Assembly: GCA_034769895.1 (NCBI GenBank)
Contig: CM068374.1
Location: 356,845,802-356,909,801 of the forward strand
Source of the DNA: Magicicada septendecula
Taxonomy: Eukaryota > Arthropoda > Insecta > Hemiptera > Cicadidae
DNA: 64,000 nucleotides
Reading direction: 5' to 3'
Both the position numbers and the translations under genes were made by a program. The notes beneath the pieces are model-generated. The model was given only the letters and a program-made list of their open reading frames with translations. It did no database searches and was not told the origin of the DNA. The stretch's first letter is position 1; every line of letters starts with the position of its first letter. Positions 1-10,701 of this stretch are shown piece by piece.

Positions 1-423
1 ATTAACGAAACGTACCACGAGACGATAGAAGTAACACCGTACGAAGCTCAGCTCGGAAGAAAACCTCCCAGAGCGTGGGAAAAATACATCAACAAGGATA
101 TGCTCCTAGTTAAAGGGGTAGATCATAAACATATATATATCAAAATGAAGGAGAAGAGAGAAAAACAAGCAAAATTATGTAATGAGACTAAAACCATTAC
201 AAGATTCAACATTGGTGAGAAAGTGTTAATCAGAACATATCATCAATCGGACGCGGTCCAGAAAAGAATTGAAAAATTTTGCGAACTGTACTGCGGACCA
301 TATAAAGTGCATCAAATTCTCGGAGAAGCTACTTATCTACTCGTTGATTGCGATGATGACAAGAAACTCCGTGGAAAATTTAATGCCAGACAATTGAAAA
401 AATACTATGAACCAGAAAATTGA
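1..423 (+). pseudogene. LTR-retrotransposon integrase C-terminal fragment
   Basis: The frame is open from base 1 to the stop at 421-423, about 140 codons, with the upstream part outside the window. It begins with the motif PYEAQLGRKP, typical of the end of the Ty3/Gypsy integrase core. A basic segment follows, then the sequence GEKVLIRTYHQSDA and YCGPYKVHQIL, which resembles the small C-terminal integrase domain that ends most Gypsy pol proteins. The catalytic residues would lie upstream and cannot be seen. No stop or frameshift occurs in the visible part, so the element may be fairly young. Ty3/Gypsy is the best fit; the lineage within it is not resolvable from this piece. Confidence 0.75.
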
Positions 424-3400
424 AGATGAAGGAAGAGGAAGAGATAGAAGAAGATGTCGTAAGAAGCTAGCCGATGCTGATGAATCAACTGCGTTAGGGT
501 AATTGACGCGGTGATATCATTCAAGCTGGCTTATCCAAGAAAGTTATGTACTTTAATTGTTGTAACATAACATCAAAATGTATTTAGTCAATTAAGCACT
601 AAGTAAATGTTAGATAATAAGATAAATTAACATTTAGTGTGACATTTTATAAAAATATTGCAGTGAAGCAAAGGACATTTAATTGCTATTAATTGATTTA
701 TATGGTAATAAGTTAAAAGGACAAAGTGAGAAAAATGGACACTTAAATCAGATAAGTGATAATATTTAACGAACTAGATAGTGAATGAACTCTATTAATG
801 TGAATATATGTAATTAGTAGGTTAGGATTATAAATGATGTTATCATGAGGTAGGTCAATCATTGAAACTAAATGTTATACGTGTATGTAAATTATTAAGA
901 TAATTACAGTTAACGTAGCGATTGTGTCAATTAACAATCTAATTTTAAAATAATAGTTTAAAAGATTTTATTGGTAAGATCATTAATAGTGCACAAAGGT
1001 GTATATGTATAGGAGATTTTCTTTGATATCACGTAAAGGTTACATTGAACCGCTTAACTATTTGATAATATCTTGTGAATATGATATTTTAGAAGGTAAG
1101 ATCTTATTCAATTGATGAAATTATTTAATTGCTTATGGAATTTATGACTTATATTATAAATTATAAAGATAAAGTATTTATATGTCAATTCGACAATGTG
1201 AAATGCGTTCAGCTATCCCAAATAGCTGGCAATAAATTCAGAGAACTAATTAAAACCAAAAGGGGGTGTACCACTGGTCATATAAGCTTTTGAAAGTAGG
1301 TTATTGTGTATACCTTCCCCTGAAGAAGATGGACACGAGGCGACGTACAGGGCGCAGAATTTAGATTTGAGTTGTTCCCAGAGGTCACATCGTCAAATCG
1401 AAATTGAGGACACTGTAACGAGCAGAAAATTTTAAAAAATTTTTTAAATTCTCACCTCGGCAGAGTACGTTCACACGAGGCAAGTGTCAACGACTTATGG
1501 TGGAGCAATAAATAAGGAGTAATGAGAAGGTGTCAGTGAAGCGTTGCTGACTTGACAATAGAAACGCATTAAGTTCTATCCAACTATAGAATTTGGTGGC
1601 GTAAGATGACAGGGAAAGTTTCGTCCAGAATTATTGCTCTCCGCAGCTGTAACAAAGTAAGGAGGACATTCACACCCGTACCAAGAATTGTAGCAGATGT
1701 GGCCGTATTACGTCAGTAGACGATAAGCGACAAAAACAAGTAATGCTCCATACTACAATGAAACGGAAACGCTGCACCTTAAGTAACAATACTGGAAGAT
1801 AGGCTGACAAAAACTAAAGTCATGTTACACAGCTGGAGGTATCGTCTAATTGACAGACAAGAATTTACGAAGGGAAAGTTGGAGTGACTTCAACGACCAG
1901 CAGATGTTCGAAATTAGTAATAGCCAGAAAAAAGGGGTAAGAGCATAGAACAATACGCCAGGAAGACTGTAAGTACAGATAATGGGAATCTATAGAAACG
2001 CAGAGTTTACTCAGACAATAGGCTGTTAGACAAATTGTTTATAGCCAGAGTTTCTTCGAAGCGGGTCAACGATCGTCTAGCTGGAGAGCAGGGAGACCTA
2101 AGGACCTATCAGAGACCTTCAGCCAGCGAGAAATTTGATGGTGAGGGATGTTTCCATAGCAACTGAGACGAAGAACCTATCGAAAGAACTATGACGTCGG
2201 ATTTTGACAGAGTGGGACAGTATATTCCGAGAAAATCAAAAACTGACCAATCTCGAAAAGAAGTGGGCGTGAAGCGCGCCAGAGACAAAATTTTGAGTAG
2301 GGACGAATTAATAAAACTAGCTGTCCAGGAAGACGGAGCGTCAGTTATACTCAATTTTTACGCAGTCACACTCAAATTGTTAGTCAGTCATACAGAATTT
2401 TCAGACAGTTTACATTTCAATTATCAAGTAGTTTAACTTCAAGTGCGAGAGACGGTACATCATAAACTTTCCATTGTTACTCGAATCATTCGGAAGTTAG
2501 ATAAATAACAAGGAACTTAAAACTTAATACATTCATTCGCGGTAGTGAACTTTACCGGAGTGCGCATTAACGGACTTAGTGAAATGTACACCAAGTGAAC
2601 AATCAGACCGTTACACTAACAGACAGCATCACTAAACGATATACAACTTATTGGAACTTAATATTGTGTCTCAACAACATAATGAACACGAAACATTAAA
2701 CAAACTAACCAATTATAGGATCGTTTGTGGAAGCAGCGACAAATGAAACTAGACATGTTTATTGACTTTAAAACGAACACACAGCAAACACAGTAAGATA
2801 GAACATTGATTGAACACTAAACTTCAATTACCCACACCTATACAACACCTACGCGAGTGGTCGGAAGAATAAAGTGATAAGTGGCAGTGATAAAACAACT
2901 AACGACGGAATGTATCTACGAGCCATCTCCATCACCAGAACGAGACTACGTCAACAACTAATGGATATTCACTAACCAAGTAACCATTATTATAATTACT
3001 TCTAATTTGTAACTTCTACTGACCTGGTTTCTTTCAAAGAATTCACACCTGAGAAATTATGAAGAAAAGTAATGAGTAAAATTGAAATAAGTAGTTAATG
3101 AACGTATAAACAAAAGCTTATTTGGGATTTAATGAACGCATTAAATAAATAGAATATTGAATTGTAACATCATTTGATTTATATATGTATGTATGTTTTC
3201 TTTATTTCAGCATATATTGAGATATATCTTTGTTTATTATAAATATGTATGTATTTCAGGTACAGCGACGTATTCTATGTACTATTATAATATGTCATAA
3301 ACGATAATTAAACTAGTATTTTAGTTAACCAGAAACATGCGTTCATTATTACCAATGCAACCCGAATATCGACTTAAAGTTTGAAAGAATGCAAATAGAT

Positions 3401-3689
3401 TTTAAGAGTTTCTTATGTTTAATTAAATAAATGATATCACGTATGTGTTGATGAACGTAGATAGTTAGAATCATCATTAAGATTAAATTATACACATACT
3501 TGTCAGTGATCGATAATTTTATATATTTAATAATTAATTTATTGTGCTATCAATACGCATATTAAATGATTGTTATAAAATGGCGTCCAACTTAAGGGCT
3601 AGATAAATTTAAGAAATTATTAAATTAACACATTAAGTAATTCAATCGCGGTTAGCACAATAGATTTATAACTTATTCATGTTATAGGT
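424..3689. other. no gene seen; probably 3' non-coding part and LTR of the preceding retroelement
   Basis: About 3.3 kb without a reading frame that resembles a known protein. The short overlapping frames at 2109-2436 on both strands have no recognisable motif. Base composition is AT-rich from 560 to 1200, and more balanced from 1300 to 2700, which would suit an LTR body. No internal repeat was recognised. Confidence 0.4.
1258..1266 (+). other. possible polypurine tract before a 3' LTR
   Basis: AAAAGGGGG lies 835 bases after the integrase stop and is followed directly by TGTACCACTGG, the layout expected where a 3' LTR begins with TG. The matching 5' LTR is outside the window, so the LTR end cannot be fixed; a CA at about 3049 is only one of many options. 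Confidence 0.3.
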
Positions 3690-3838
3690 ATACGTTAGTA
3701 ACCACAGTACTGTGGTTGAGGCTGAAGAAAGAAAGTAGAAAGAAGTAGTTTCTATCGAAATATTTCATTTCGAATATGATTTTAAATATAAATCTTAGAA
3801 CATGGAAGTCATGTATGGTTCTCCATACCGATATTTTA
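3690..3838 (-). repeat. YX family repeat, Y part, minus-strand fragment
   Basis: The reverse complement matches the first 140 bp or so of the YX copies at 42854 and 51702: it starts with AAAATATCGGTATGG, contains GACTTCCATGTTCTAAG-like sequence and ends near the CCACAGTACTGTGG palindrome. The LINE insertion begins immediately beside the Y start (3848). Confidence 0.8.
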
Positions 3839-4755
3839 ATTATTAATCTTCTTCTTCTCCTACACTTCATGGTATAGGCAGAAATGCCTGTTCCGTCTTC
3901 ACAATGTCATAGTTGGTCCCATCTTGAAACAGCTCTTCCAACGTTATGCTTGCCCGTTGGTTTATAAGATCCTATTTGTTGTGGTAGTCTACATTTGTCC
4001 ATGCGGTCGATGTGTTCCCGCCATTTCCGTTTGTAATCATCTATTCGATGATTCAAATTGTAGATGTTTAGCGCATTCCGGACGTCGTCATTACGTATTC
4101 TATCTAATCGCGTACAGCCCTCGACTCTTCTCAGAAAGCGCATTTCAGCTGCCTGAATCTTTGATCTATGGCTGGTTGCACACACATCGATTTCGATCGT
4201 ACGGTAAAATATCGTACTATCGAATTCTTTTAGTAGAACGAAGAAGAGCATGGGAGCTTGCACACGGTACGATCTCCACACGGCACGGCACGATCCCGTT
4301 TAGCTTCCGTCCATTGCCACTGCAAGAGACGATCGCCGTGCCGTGTCCGTGAATTCAGTGGCGTACGTGACCCAATGCACGCTTGCACACTACACGATTT
4401 ATATTCGTACGGTAAAAATCCGTCTTCATTTGACTTGTTGCTTCTGACCGAACTGGAACCTATTTCATAAAAGTAAGTAATATTATTAGCAAATTTTATT
4501 AAATAATAATATTAGTTTTTTGGTTTATAAACACTTCAGTCGAACTCTTAAAATCCTTTACTAGTATTATTAGTTTAATAATGAGGAGGTTCTACCGAGG
4601 TTACATGTAAACACGAGAATTTTTTTAACGGATAGTTAAAAGTGATTATTCTGTATGGTATTCAAATATTGATTTTAGTTTGTGATACGGTAGTTAATTA
4701 GTGTGTTATTTTATTTAAGTATAGCTGAAAATATTGATAATGAAATCTTATTTCA

Positions 4756-4962
4756 TTGGTACAAATAAGACCAATGCTAAGGGACAAAACACTAGACGTT
4801 TACAAAGACAGAAATGCATGGAAAGACGTCTGCTGTGAAATAAATACGGATTTTGAAGATATGGAGGACAAGGAAAAAAATGAATTCAGTGAGTTTTCGC
4901 ATAATTTAATTTTTATATCTTCTATATATGTACATATGTCAACAATTGGATTTCACTTTTAA
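4756..4962 (+). pseudogene. MADF-type DNA-binding protein fragment of the Harbinger element
   Basis: The frame gives IRPMLRDKTLDVYKDR followed by AWKDVCCEINTDFEDMEDKEKNEF, a clear match to the MADF (Myb/SANT-like) helix pattern (arginine-proline, tryptophan in helix 2, conserved acidic helix 3). Such proteins are the second gene of PIF/Harbinger elements and help the transposase bind DNA in the nucleus. Only about 45 residues are domain-like; the rest, from FSHNLI onward, looks like readthrough into non-coding DNA. The start at 4756 is TTG, so the true N-terminus is probably upstream and lost. It is convergent with the transposase fragment at 4922-5176. Confidence 0.7.
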
Positions 4963-5176
4963 GTCGTTCATGCAGTTCATCGAACGATGGTATTGACATT
5001 CGAAAATAGTTGAAGAACTTGTTCTCATCCTTTCGAAGTTCTTCTAAAAATGTGCGGAATGATCCTGCTTGTTCCCTTTTCTCGTTAATTGGATGAACCC
5101 AGTAAGTTCGTTTAATCCTACGACGCCTGAGACGACGGTACACCAACCACACAGCAACAACACGTTTTGGATTCAT
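4922..5176 (-). pseudogene. PIF/Harbinger transposase, N-terminal fragment
   Basis: Eighty-four codons from an ATG at 5174-5176. It shows a basic arginine-rich stretch (RRLRRRRIKRTYWVHPI), then EKREQAGSFRTFLEELRKDENKFFNYFRMS and SFDELHERL, the standard N-terminal region of HARBI1-like nucleases before the DDE domain. The full protein is normally about 350-400 residues, so more than three quarters is missing, including all catalytic aspartates. The last 20 or so residues before the stop are non-homologous. It is encoded next to the right TIR, as is usual in this superfamily. It cannot be active in cis. Confidence 0.78.
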
Positions 5177-8100
5177 TTTTCATACAACTCTGAGTGATCT
5201 CGAGCTAAAACGACTGCACTCTACACGGAAAAAAACCGTGGTGTGTGAAAGCAACGGACACACGATAAAATATCGTACGATATTTTACCGTACGATCGAA
5301 ATCGATGTGTGTGCAACTAGCCTATCTAGCTTTGAAGGAACCCAGGTCTCACTGCCGTACGTCAGAATTGGGACAACCATGGTTTTATATAACTTTAATC
5401 TTGTTTCCTTACATGTTTTATTTCCTAACGTTCTGTTTATCGTGCCCCCTATGTATTCAAATCTCTGAAGTTTTCTTTCTATATCATGTCCTTTTAGATA
5501 GCTGACATCCGATCCTAAATAGCAAAAATGTGATACTTGTTCCACAGGATGTCCATACACCATTATTGTTGAGCGTTGTGGATTCTTCCCTTTAAATGCC
5601 ATAATTTTAGTTTTCTGTGCCGATATTTCTAGGGAATATTCGTTAGCTGTGGTTTCTAATGTGTACACCGATCTTTGCAGGCCATCTTCAGTCGTTTGAA
5701 TTACGTATTGCTAAATCATCTGCAAAAGTAACGAATTTAAAGTGGTGTTGCTGTTTATTTTAATACCTCCACGGACTTCTTCCTTCCATATCCTGATTAT
5801 GTGATCTATGTATACATTAAACAAAGCTGGAGATTGGTACAACCCTGTCGCACACCCTGTGTTGTTACTAGCTCTGTGCTTATACTTCGTCCCGTATTTA
5901 TCACTATTTCTGCTCGTTTATATAGTCCTTTCAATGGCTGGATCAAGTGTCGAGGGTACCCTCTTATATTCATAATTTCCCACAGCTTTTGTCTATTTAC
6001 TTTGTCAAACGCCTTCTTAAAATCTATAAATGCTATGTGCGTTTCAAGATTGAACTCTCTTCTTTTTTCAATCACTTGTTGTATTATAAAAACATTGTCA
6101 ATGCAAGAGCGTCCCTTTCTAAAACCTGACTGTTCTTCACATAGCAATGCGTCAGTAATAATTTTCAGTCTATTGTTGATTATCCGTGAATAGACCTTAT
6201 AAGCTGAGTTAAGTAGACTGATTCCCCTATAGTTATCACACCTATGTCTGTCACCCTTCTTAAAAAGGGATATTACCTCCGCTTTGTTCCATGCTGATGG
6301 CACATCATTTGCTCTCCAACATTCATTAATCAAATGAAGAAATCGCAGTTCAAAAAGAGGCCCTCCATGTTTATCTTATCCAGTCCACTTACTTTCCTAT
6401 TTTTAGAGTCTCTTAGTGCCTGTTGCAGCTCATCTAAAGTAATCATATCCACGCAAGCACTTATGTCGCTTCCTTCGTCCCTGTTTGCTTCTGCTTGACA
6501 CCATAGTTCTTGGTAGTGCCTTTTCCATTCTTCATCTTCGATCACGTTTAATCTAGCTGTGTCTCTTTCCTGAGAGTTTAGATGTTTAATGATTTTATAC
6601 GCTACTTCCTGCCGTCCATGCAGGTCATGTTCTATGTTGCTTACAGATATATCCCAGTATTGTTGATGGGCTCTCCGGGCTATAGCTTTTGCGGTATTTC
6701 TTTTTGAATTATAAGTTTCCTCATTTTGTACACTTGGCGTTTGTAAGTATTTATGATACGCTATCTTTTTATCTTTTATAGCCTGTTCAAGTTCTTCCGT
6801 CCAAATTTTCAATCCTTTTCTTCTCCTAAATTTCTTCCTCCGACTTATTACCTCATGTGCACTCTTCTCTATACACGCTCGTATATTTTCCCATTCCCTA
6901 TTAATATCATTTTCTGTATTGATGTTTGCTAAATATGCTCCCAATCTTTGTTGGTACAGATATTTGATACCGTCGTCTTGGAGCAGATAAACCTTATATA
7001 CTTCCTCTGAGTTGATAGTCTTTGTTCTAAATTTTTTCCACCTTCGTAGAAGTTTTATTTCTGATATAACTAGGTAATGATCTGAGCCTATTTCTGGTCC
7101 CCTGTAAACCCTTGTGTCCTGTATTAAGTTCTTCATCTTTTCATTGACTATAACGTAAACAATTAGTGAGCGATAGCCTCTAGCAATCCATGTATATTTA
7201 TAAATGTCCTTTTTCCTGAAAAAGGTGTTCGTTATTTTAAGTTTATTAAAAGATGCGAACTGCCTTAGTTCTTGCCCATTTCTATTTATCACATATTCTC
7301 CAAAACAGCCTACAACTCCTGGTATTGGAGTTGAACCAACCCTAGCGTTCAAGTCTCCGGCCACAATCACATAATCAGTTCGTATATGTGTATTCAATAC
7401 CTTCTGAAGTGACTCATAAAATAAGAGTTTCATCGTACTTCCCTTCTTCGGGTGCATAGACCCCGACTACTGTTAAGTGACCTCTCTCTGTTTTCATCCT
7501 CAATGTAACCATTCGCTCCGATATGTAACTGTAGCTTACTATTTTTGATTTCCATTGGTTATGCAGGAGGATTGCAACCCCACAAGCCGCCCTTTTACAT
7601 TGGGGAACACCACTATAAACCATGACGTAATTTTCCAATTCTTTCGTACCACTTAATTTCTTCTTCGTCTCTGTGACTACAGCTACATTAACTTTTTATT
7701 AGCTAGCTCATTATTAAGTTCAGTCTCTTTATTACCGAGCCCTCTTACATTCCAGGTTCCTACTTGTAATATTCTCGATATACCGTGAATCTTGTCCTTT
7801 CCGCGCCTGGTCATTAACCCATTAAATCCGTCATGCTTTCCTTTACCTTTGTGAAGATTGCGAGTATAATGCATGTCCCCTAAAGACGTTACCAGCGTCT
7901 TGTAAGGTAAGTCCAGTGGTGGGGTTGCCACCTTAGAGCCTCCAGACCTGCTCTGGGTTTCATTCAGAGTCCCACCTCCTAGGTTCTCCTGCTCTCTCCG
8001 CCGTTGGGAACATAGTCCTCTTCCACCGTTGAGACCATTGACCGTGTGTCATTTCTGCATTAACCCACAGAAACAAGGGTTGCCACTTTCGCCGGATCTG

Positions 8101-8739
8101 CCGTACCGAAGATCCTCTTCCCCGCCTTCACCACCGTTGTGGTCTTTCTCCATTGGAGTTTTAATTATTAATTCTAAAGCATATTATTCCTTGTGCTGTA
8201 TCAATTTTTGTATTTTTACTTCCATGTTCCGTAAGGAAATGGAAGTATGGTGATGGCGAAAAAATCTTGTTCGAGATAAGGGCTGATTCTGATTTTAGGG
8301 GAGACCGGGGCAAGTTGATACAATTTTTAATTTTTTAATTTTATTCAGTTACTTGTAACAAGTCAAATTTACTATTAGTAGATAGCTTAGTTCTTAAGCT
8401 TTCAGAACAGCATAGTATGGTCTAAAAAATCAAATGTATAAGCGTACGAGAACCTGTATAGTTAATCACTACACGACGTCTCAACTTGCCCCAAGATGGG
8501 GCAAGTTGATACTGATTTGGAGTGAGTTAATAACGGTGAGACACAGGTTGCTTGAATAAAACAAAATACAAATAAAATAAATGTATATTAATTACAGACA
8601 TAAAAACATATGTTCATTACTAATTTTTGTATAAAAATCAAAAATACTGGAAGTTGACCATTGATTTATGAAACAAGAGAGAACATAAAGAAAAAACAAA
8701 AATGTTGTGAAGAGAACTATAATGTTACATTAAAAAACA

Positions 8740-10605
8740 CTAGTCACTTTCACTTTCAGTTATGTACGCATCTGATAGGCAGTTAATACATGTATACAGA
8801 GCACTATCATTTCCACATTCCAAATGGGCCCATTTCCTGCAAGAAATGCATTGTATCCATTGTTGACCTGGTTTGGAAGCTGAATATGGCTCAAGACACA
8901 TCAGACACAAGCTATCTTCATCTTCTGACTCTGATTCTTTATTTAAATGTTTCCTGGTTGGTAGTTTCTTCATTTTTTCTTTAGTCCCTTTTGCAGCTTT
9001 TGGAGCATTCTTTTTTTTCTTGCTACTAATTTTTAACTGGCTTCCTTCTTCTGCCAAAGATTTGTATAGTCTTCTTTTAGCCCGTTCTGCTTTTAATAAC
9101 CTATTGTTATCTCTTTCTTTAGCTACACTTTCTAGTCGGTTTTTCACTGGGGTATCTGTAAGAACTGATGACTTCATTGGCTGTTTTCCTTTTCTATTTG
9201 TTTTCTTCTCCCCGGCTTTTGGGTAGGGACGTAATTCCTCTGGGCTTACTAACATACGACCTTGAGAGTTACTGCTGGTTGACGGCACGGGTTCTAATCT
9301 ATCAGCACTGGTCCCTGACATACTGAAGTCAGCTTTTTTCTGATCATATGAAATATTTTGTTCACGGCCTTCACCTATTGGACGATCAGTTACATAACAA
9401 GAGAGGTAATCTTCATCAGTAAAAATTTCGGGGTTAAATGGTATGATGCCAGTTGCTCGAAATCCTGCCGTAATATTTTTTGGCGTTAGAGCATTAGGTA
9501 GGGAATTACTAACTACTCCTGGTATGTCATATATAGTAAAAGTCTTTCCTGGATTGTTAGTCATCCAGTTGTCAACAGCTGAAAAATAAAACTTTTTGAA
9601 AGGTCCATAAACTGACTTGTCCAGGGGTTGTAGTCGGTGAGACGTATGAGGAGGAAATGACAACATAACGATTCCATTGTCCTTGCAGAAATTCAACACT
9701 TCTATTGACAAATGAGAGTCGTGATTGTCCAGTATCAGCAAACAAGGGCTTTGTTTGGTTGACTTGACGTGACTGTGAAAGTGTTTTATAAAAATTAAAA
9801 ATGAAGATGCTGTCATCCAACCTGACGGATGTGAAACACCAGTACAGCCAGGGGGGCCGTTTTGAATAAAATGGTCTTTAAAATAGACCCTCGGAAATAT
9901 GAACATAGGGGGCACGGAATTACCAATAGCATTTACTGCAGTGGCGATGGTTACGGTTGTCCCTTTCTCTGCTGATGTTGCCTTGCCTACCTGATGAGAT
10001 CCTTTTTCTGGAATAATTTTTCCTGGTCGCTGGACCGTTTGAATGCCGGTTTCATCAGTGTTCCAAATGTCTTTACTCTCAAATTTGTATTTACTTAAGA
10101 CACTTTTCAAGTTGTTGAAAAATGTACCCACATTGTGTCGATTAAAACTTGTAGCACGACTTAGGCTCGTGGCTTCAGGCTCTCTGAGAGACAGTCTAGG
10201 GTGCCTTTTCATGTACGCAGTAAACCACTCTTTCGAAGCAATTTTATTATTTGTCCATACATCAGGCAATTGAACATTGTTAGCCACTGCTAATTCCCTG
10301 ATATTTTTGGGAGTCAAACCGTAGTAAATTTTTGCACAGTGTATAATGTAATCCTTTAGCTGTAGCTCTAAATCTTCACTGAGCACCTGTCGATGTTTAG
10401 CGTATCCCATTCGTACTTTAAATTTCTCACCTTGGTTTGCTTCTTTCTTTTTTTTATATCTCATAAGAGTCATTTTGTCAATACCATAAGTTTTTGCAGC
10501 TTCTCTTAGAGACAGATTGCCTTCCAGGACCTCGGTGTACGCTTTTTCAAATGTCTCAATTGGTATTTCTCCCCGACTGGTTTTTTTAACATAATTTCGG
10601 ACCAT
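8740..10605 (-). CDS. pogo/Tigger-like transposase with C-terminal PHD-type zinc finger, intact
   Basis: A 621-residue protein from an ATG at 10603-10605. Residues 10-55 form a psq/CENP-B-like helix-turn-helix (ETFEKAYTEVLEG, LREAAKTYGIDKMTLMRY). About residues 75-140 are a second HTH_Tnp_Tc5/CENPB-type segment ending KEWFTAYMKRHPRLSLR. The DDE_1 catalytic domain has Asp184 in NTDETG, Asp293 in ILDNHDSH and Asp329 in LQPLDKSVYGPFK; with 35 residues between the last two this is a DDxD triad like that of pogo relatives. A lysine-rich region (about 450-560) looks like a nuclear localisation and linker stretch. The C-terminus has CLMCLEPY, then CISCRKWAHLEC and CINC, a Cys4-His-Cys3 PHD-type finger that could read chromatin. 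No stop or frameshift occurs. It should cut and paste its own element through TIR binding. Expression was not tested; the promoter region carries copies of its TIR motif. Confidence 0.93.
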   Translation of the reverse strand: MVRNYVKKTSRGEIPIETFEKAYTEVLEGNLSLREAAKTYGIDKMTLMRYKKKKEANQGEKFKVRMGYAKHRQVLSEDLELQLKDYIIHCAKIYYGLTPKNIRELAVANNVQLPDVWTNNKIASKEWFTAYMKRHPRLSLREPEATSLSRATSFNRHNVGTFFNNLKSVLSKYKFESKDIWNTDETGIQTVQRPGKIIPEKGSHQVGKATSAEKGTTVTIATAVNAIGNSVPPMFIFPRVYFKDHFIQNGPPGCTGVSHPSGWMTASSFLIFIKHFHSHVKSTKQSPCLLILDNHDSHLSIEVLNFCKDNGIVMLSFPPHTSHRLQPLDKSVYGPFKKFYFSAVDNWMTNNPGKTFTIYDIPGVVSNSLPNALTPKNITAGFRATGIIPFNPEIFTDEDYLSCYVTDRPIGEGREQNISYDQKKADFSMSGTSADRLEPVPSTSSNSQGRMLVSPEELRPYPKAGEKKTNRKGKQPMKSSVLTDTPVKNRLESVAKERDNNRLLKAERAKRRLYKSLAEEGSQLKISSKKKKNAPKAAKGTKEKMKKLPTRKHLNKESESEDEDSLCLMCLEPYSASKPGQQWIQCISCRKWAHLECGNDSALYTCINCLSDAYITESESD

Positions 10606-10644
10606 TTTCTGTAAACAAACGAAAAAACACTCTTAGAAGCTGCT

Positions 10645-10701
10645 GGGGTAAGTTGATACACCGTATCAACTTGCCCCAAATCAACCGTATTAATTTGCCC
10701 C
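10645..10701. promoter_or_regulatory. cluster of three TIR-like 15-bp motifs just upstream of the pogo transposase start
   Basis: GGGGTAAGTTGATAC at 10645-10659 faces its reverse complement at 10663-10677, and a weaker reverse copy is at 10687-10701. They lie 40-96 bp upstream of the transposase ATG on the minus strand. The same motif is in both TIRs (8307-8321, 11043-11057), at 11027-11041, and as an inverted pair at 8478-8492 and 8498-8512. Transposase binding here, with possible autorepression, is inference. Confidence 0.6.

Larger units (their letters stand above)
4170..5322. mobile_element. PIF/Harbinger DNA transposon, internally deleted, inserted in the LINE
   Basis: The left end GGCTGGTTGCACACACATCG at 4170 and the right end at 5322 form inverted repeats of about 48 bp with one visible mismatch near the tip. 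Both ends are rich in small palindromes around CGTACG. TAT flanks both sides (4167-4169 and 5323-5325), the 3-bp TSD expected for PIF/Harbinger. Inside are remnants of both proteins that this superfamily carries, a MADF-type DNA-binding protein (plus strand) and the transposase N-terminus (minus strand), but no DDE catalytic core. This copy is therefore non-autonomous. Confidence 0.88.
3907..7931 (-). pseudogene. LINE protein: endonuclease plus reverse transcriptase, broken
   Basis: Read from 7931 downward. The N-terminus carries an apurinic-type endonuclease (EEP) domain with VGTWNVRGL, then GVAILLH, GDLNARVG and GSDHYLV. A linker of about 200 residues leads to the reverse transcriptase: SLFKKGDRHRCDNYRGISLL, FRKGRS, AFIDFKKAFD, GVRQGC, and the catalytic FADD near 5713-5730. 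The C-terminus (4169-3907) includes AAEMRFLRRVEG and a GKHNVGRAVSRW tail. Single-base frameshifts are visible near 7695, 7440, 6345 and 5840, and a further break lies near 5690. The Harbinger insertion falls between Arg (5326) and Ser (4169). Removing it with one TAT copy restores the frame exactly, so the insertion came after the coding sequence was already in place. Similar proteins in databases are often labelled craniofacial development protein 2-like. Clade assignment to RTE is from family knowledge. Confidence 0.88.
3848..8158 (-). mobile_element. RTE-like non-LTR retrotransposon (LINE), full span with 14-bp target-site duplication
   Basis: The element is read on the minus strand. TTTTAATTATTAAT occurs at 3834-3847 and again at 8159-8172, giving a perfect 14-bp TSD. 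The 3' end has a short (GAA)n-type tail (read on the minus strand at 3848-3859), and the 5' end lies at 8158. The total span is 4.3 kb, but 1,153 bp of this is a Harbinger insertion at 4170-5322, so the LINE itself is about 3.16 kb. Because both ends are defined by the TSD, it is probably close to full length, although its coding frame is broken several times. Confidence 0.88.
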
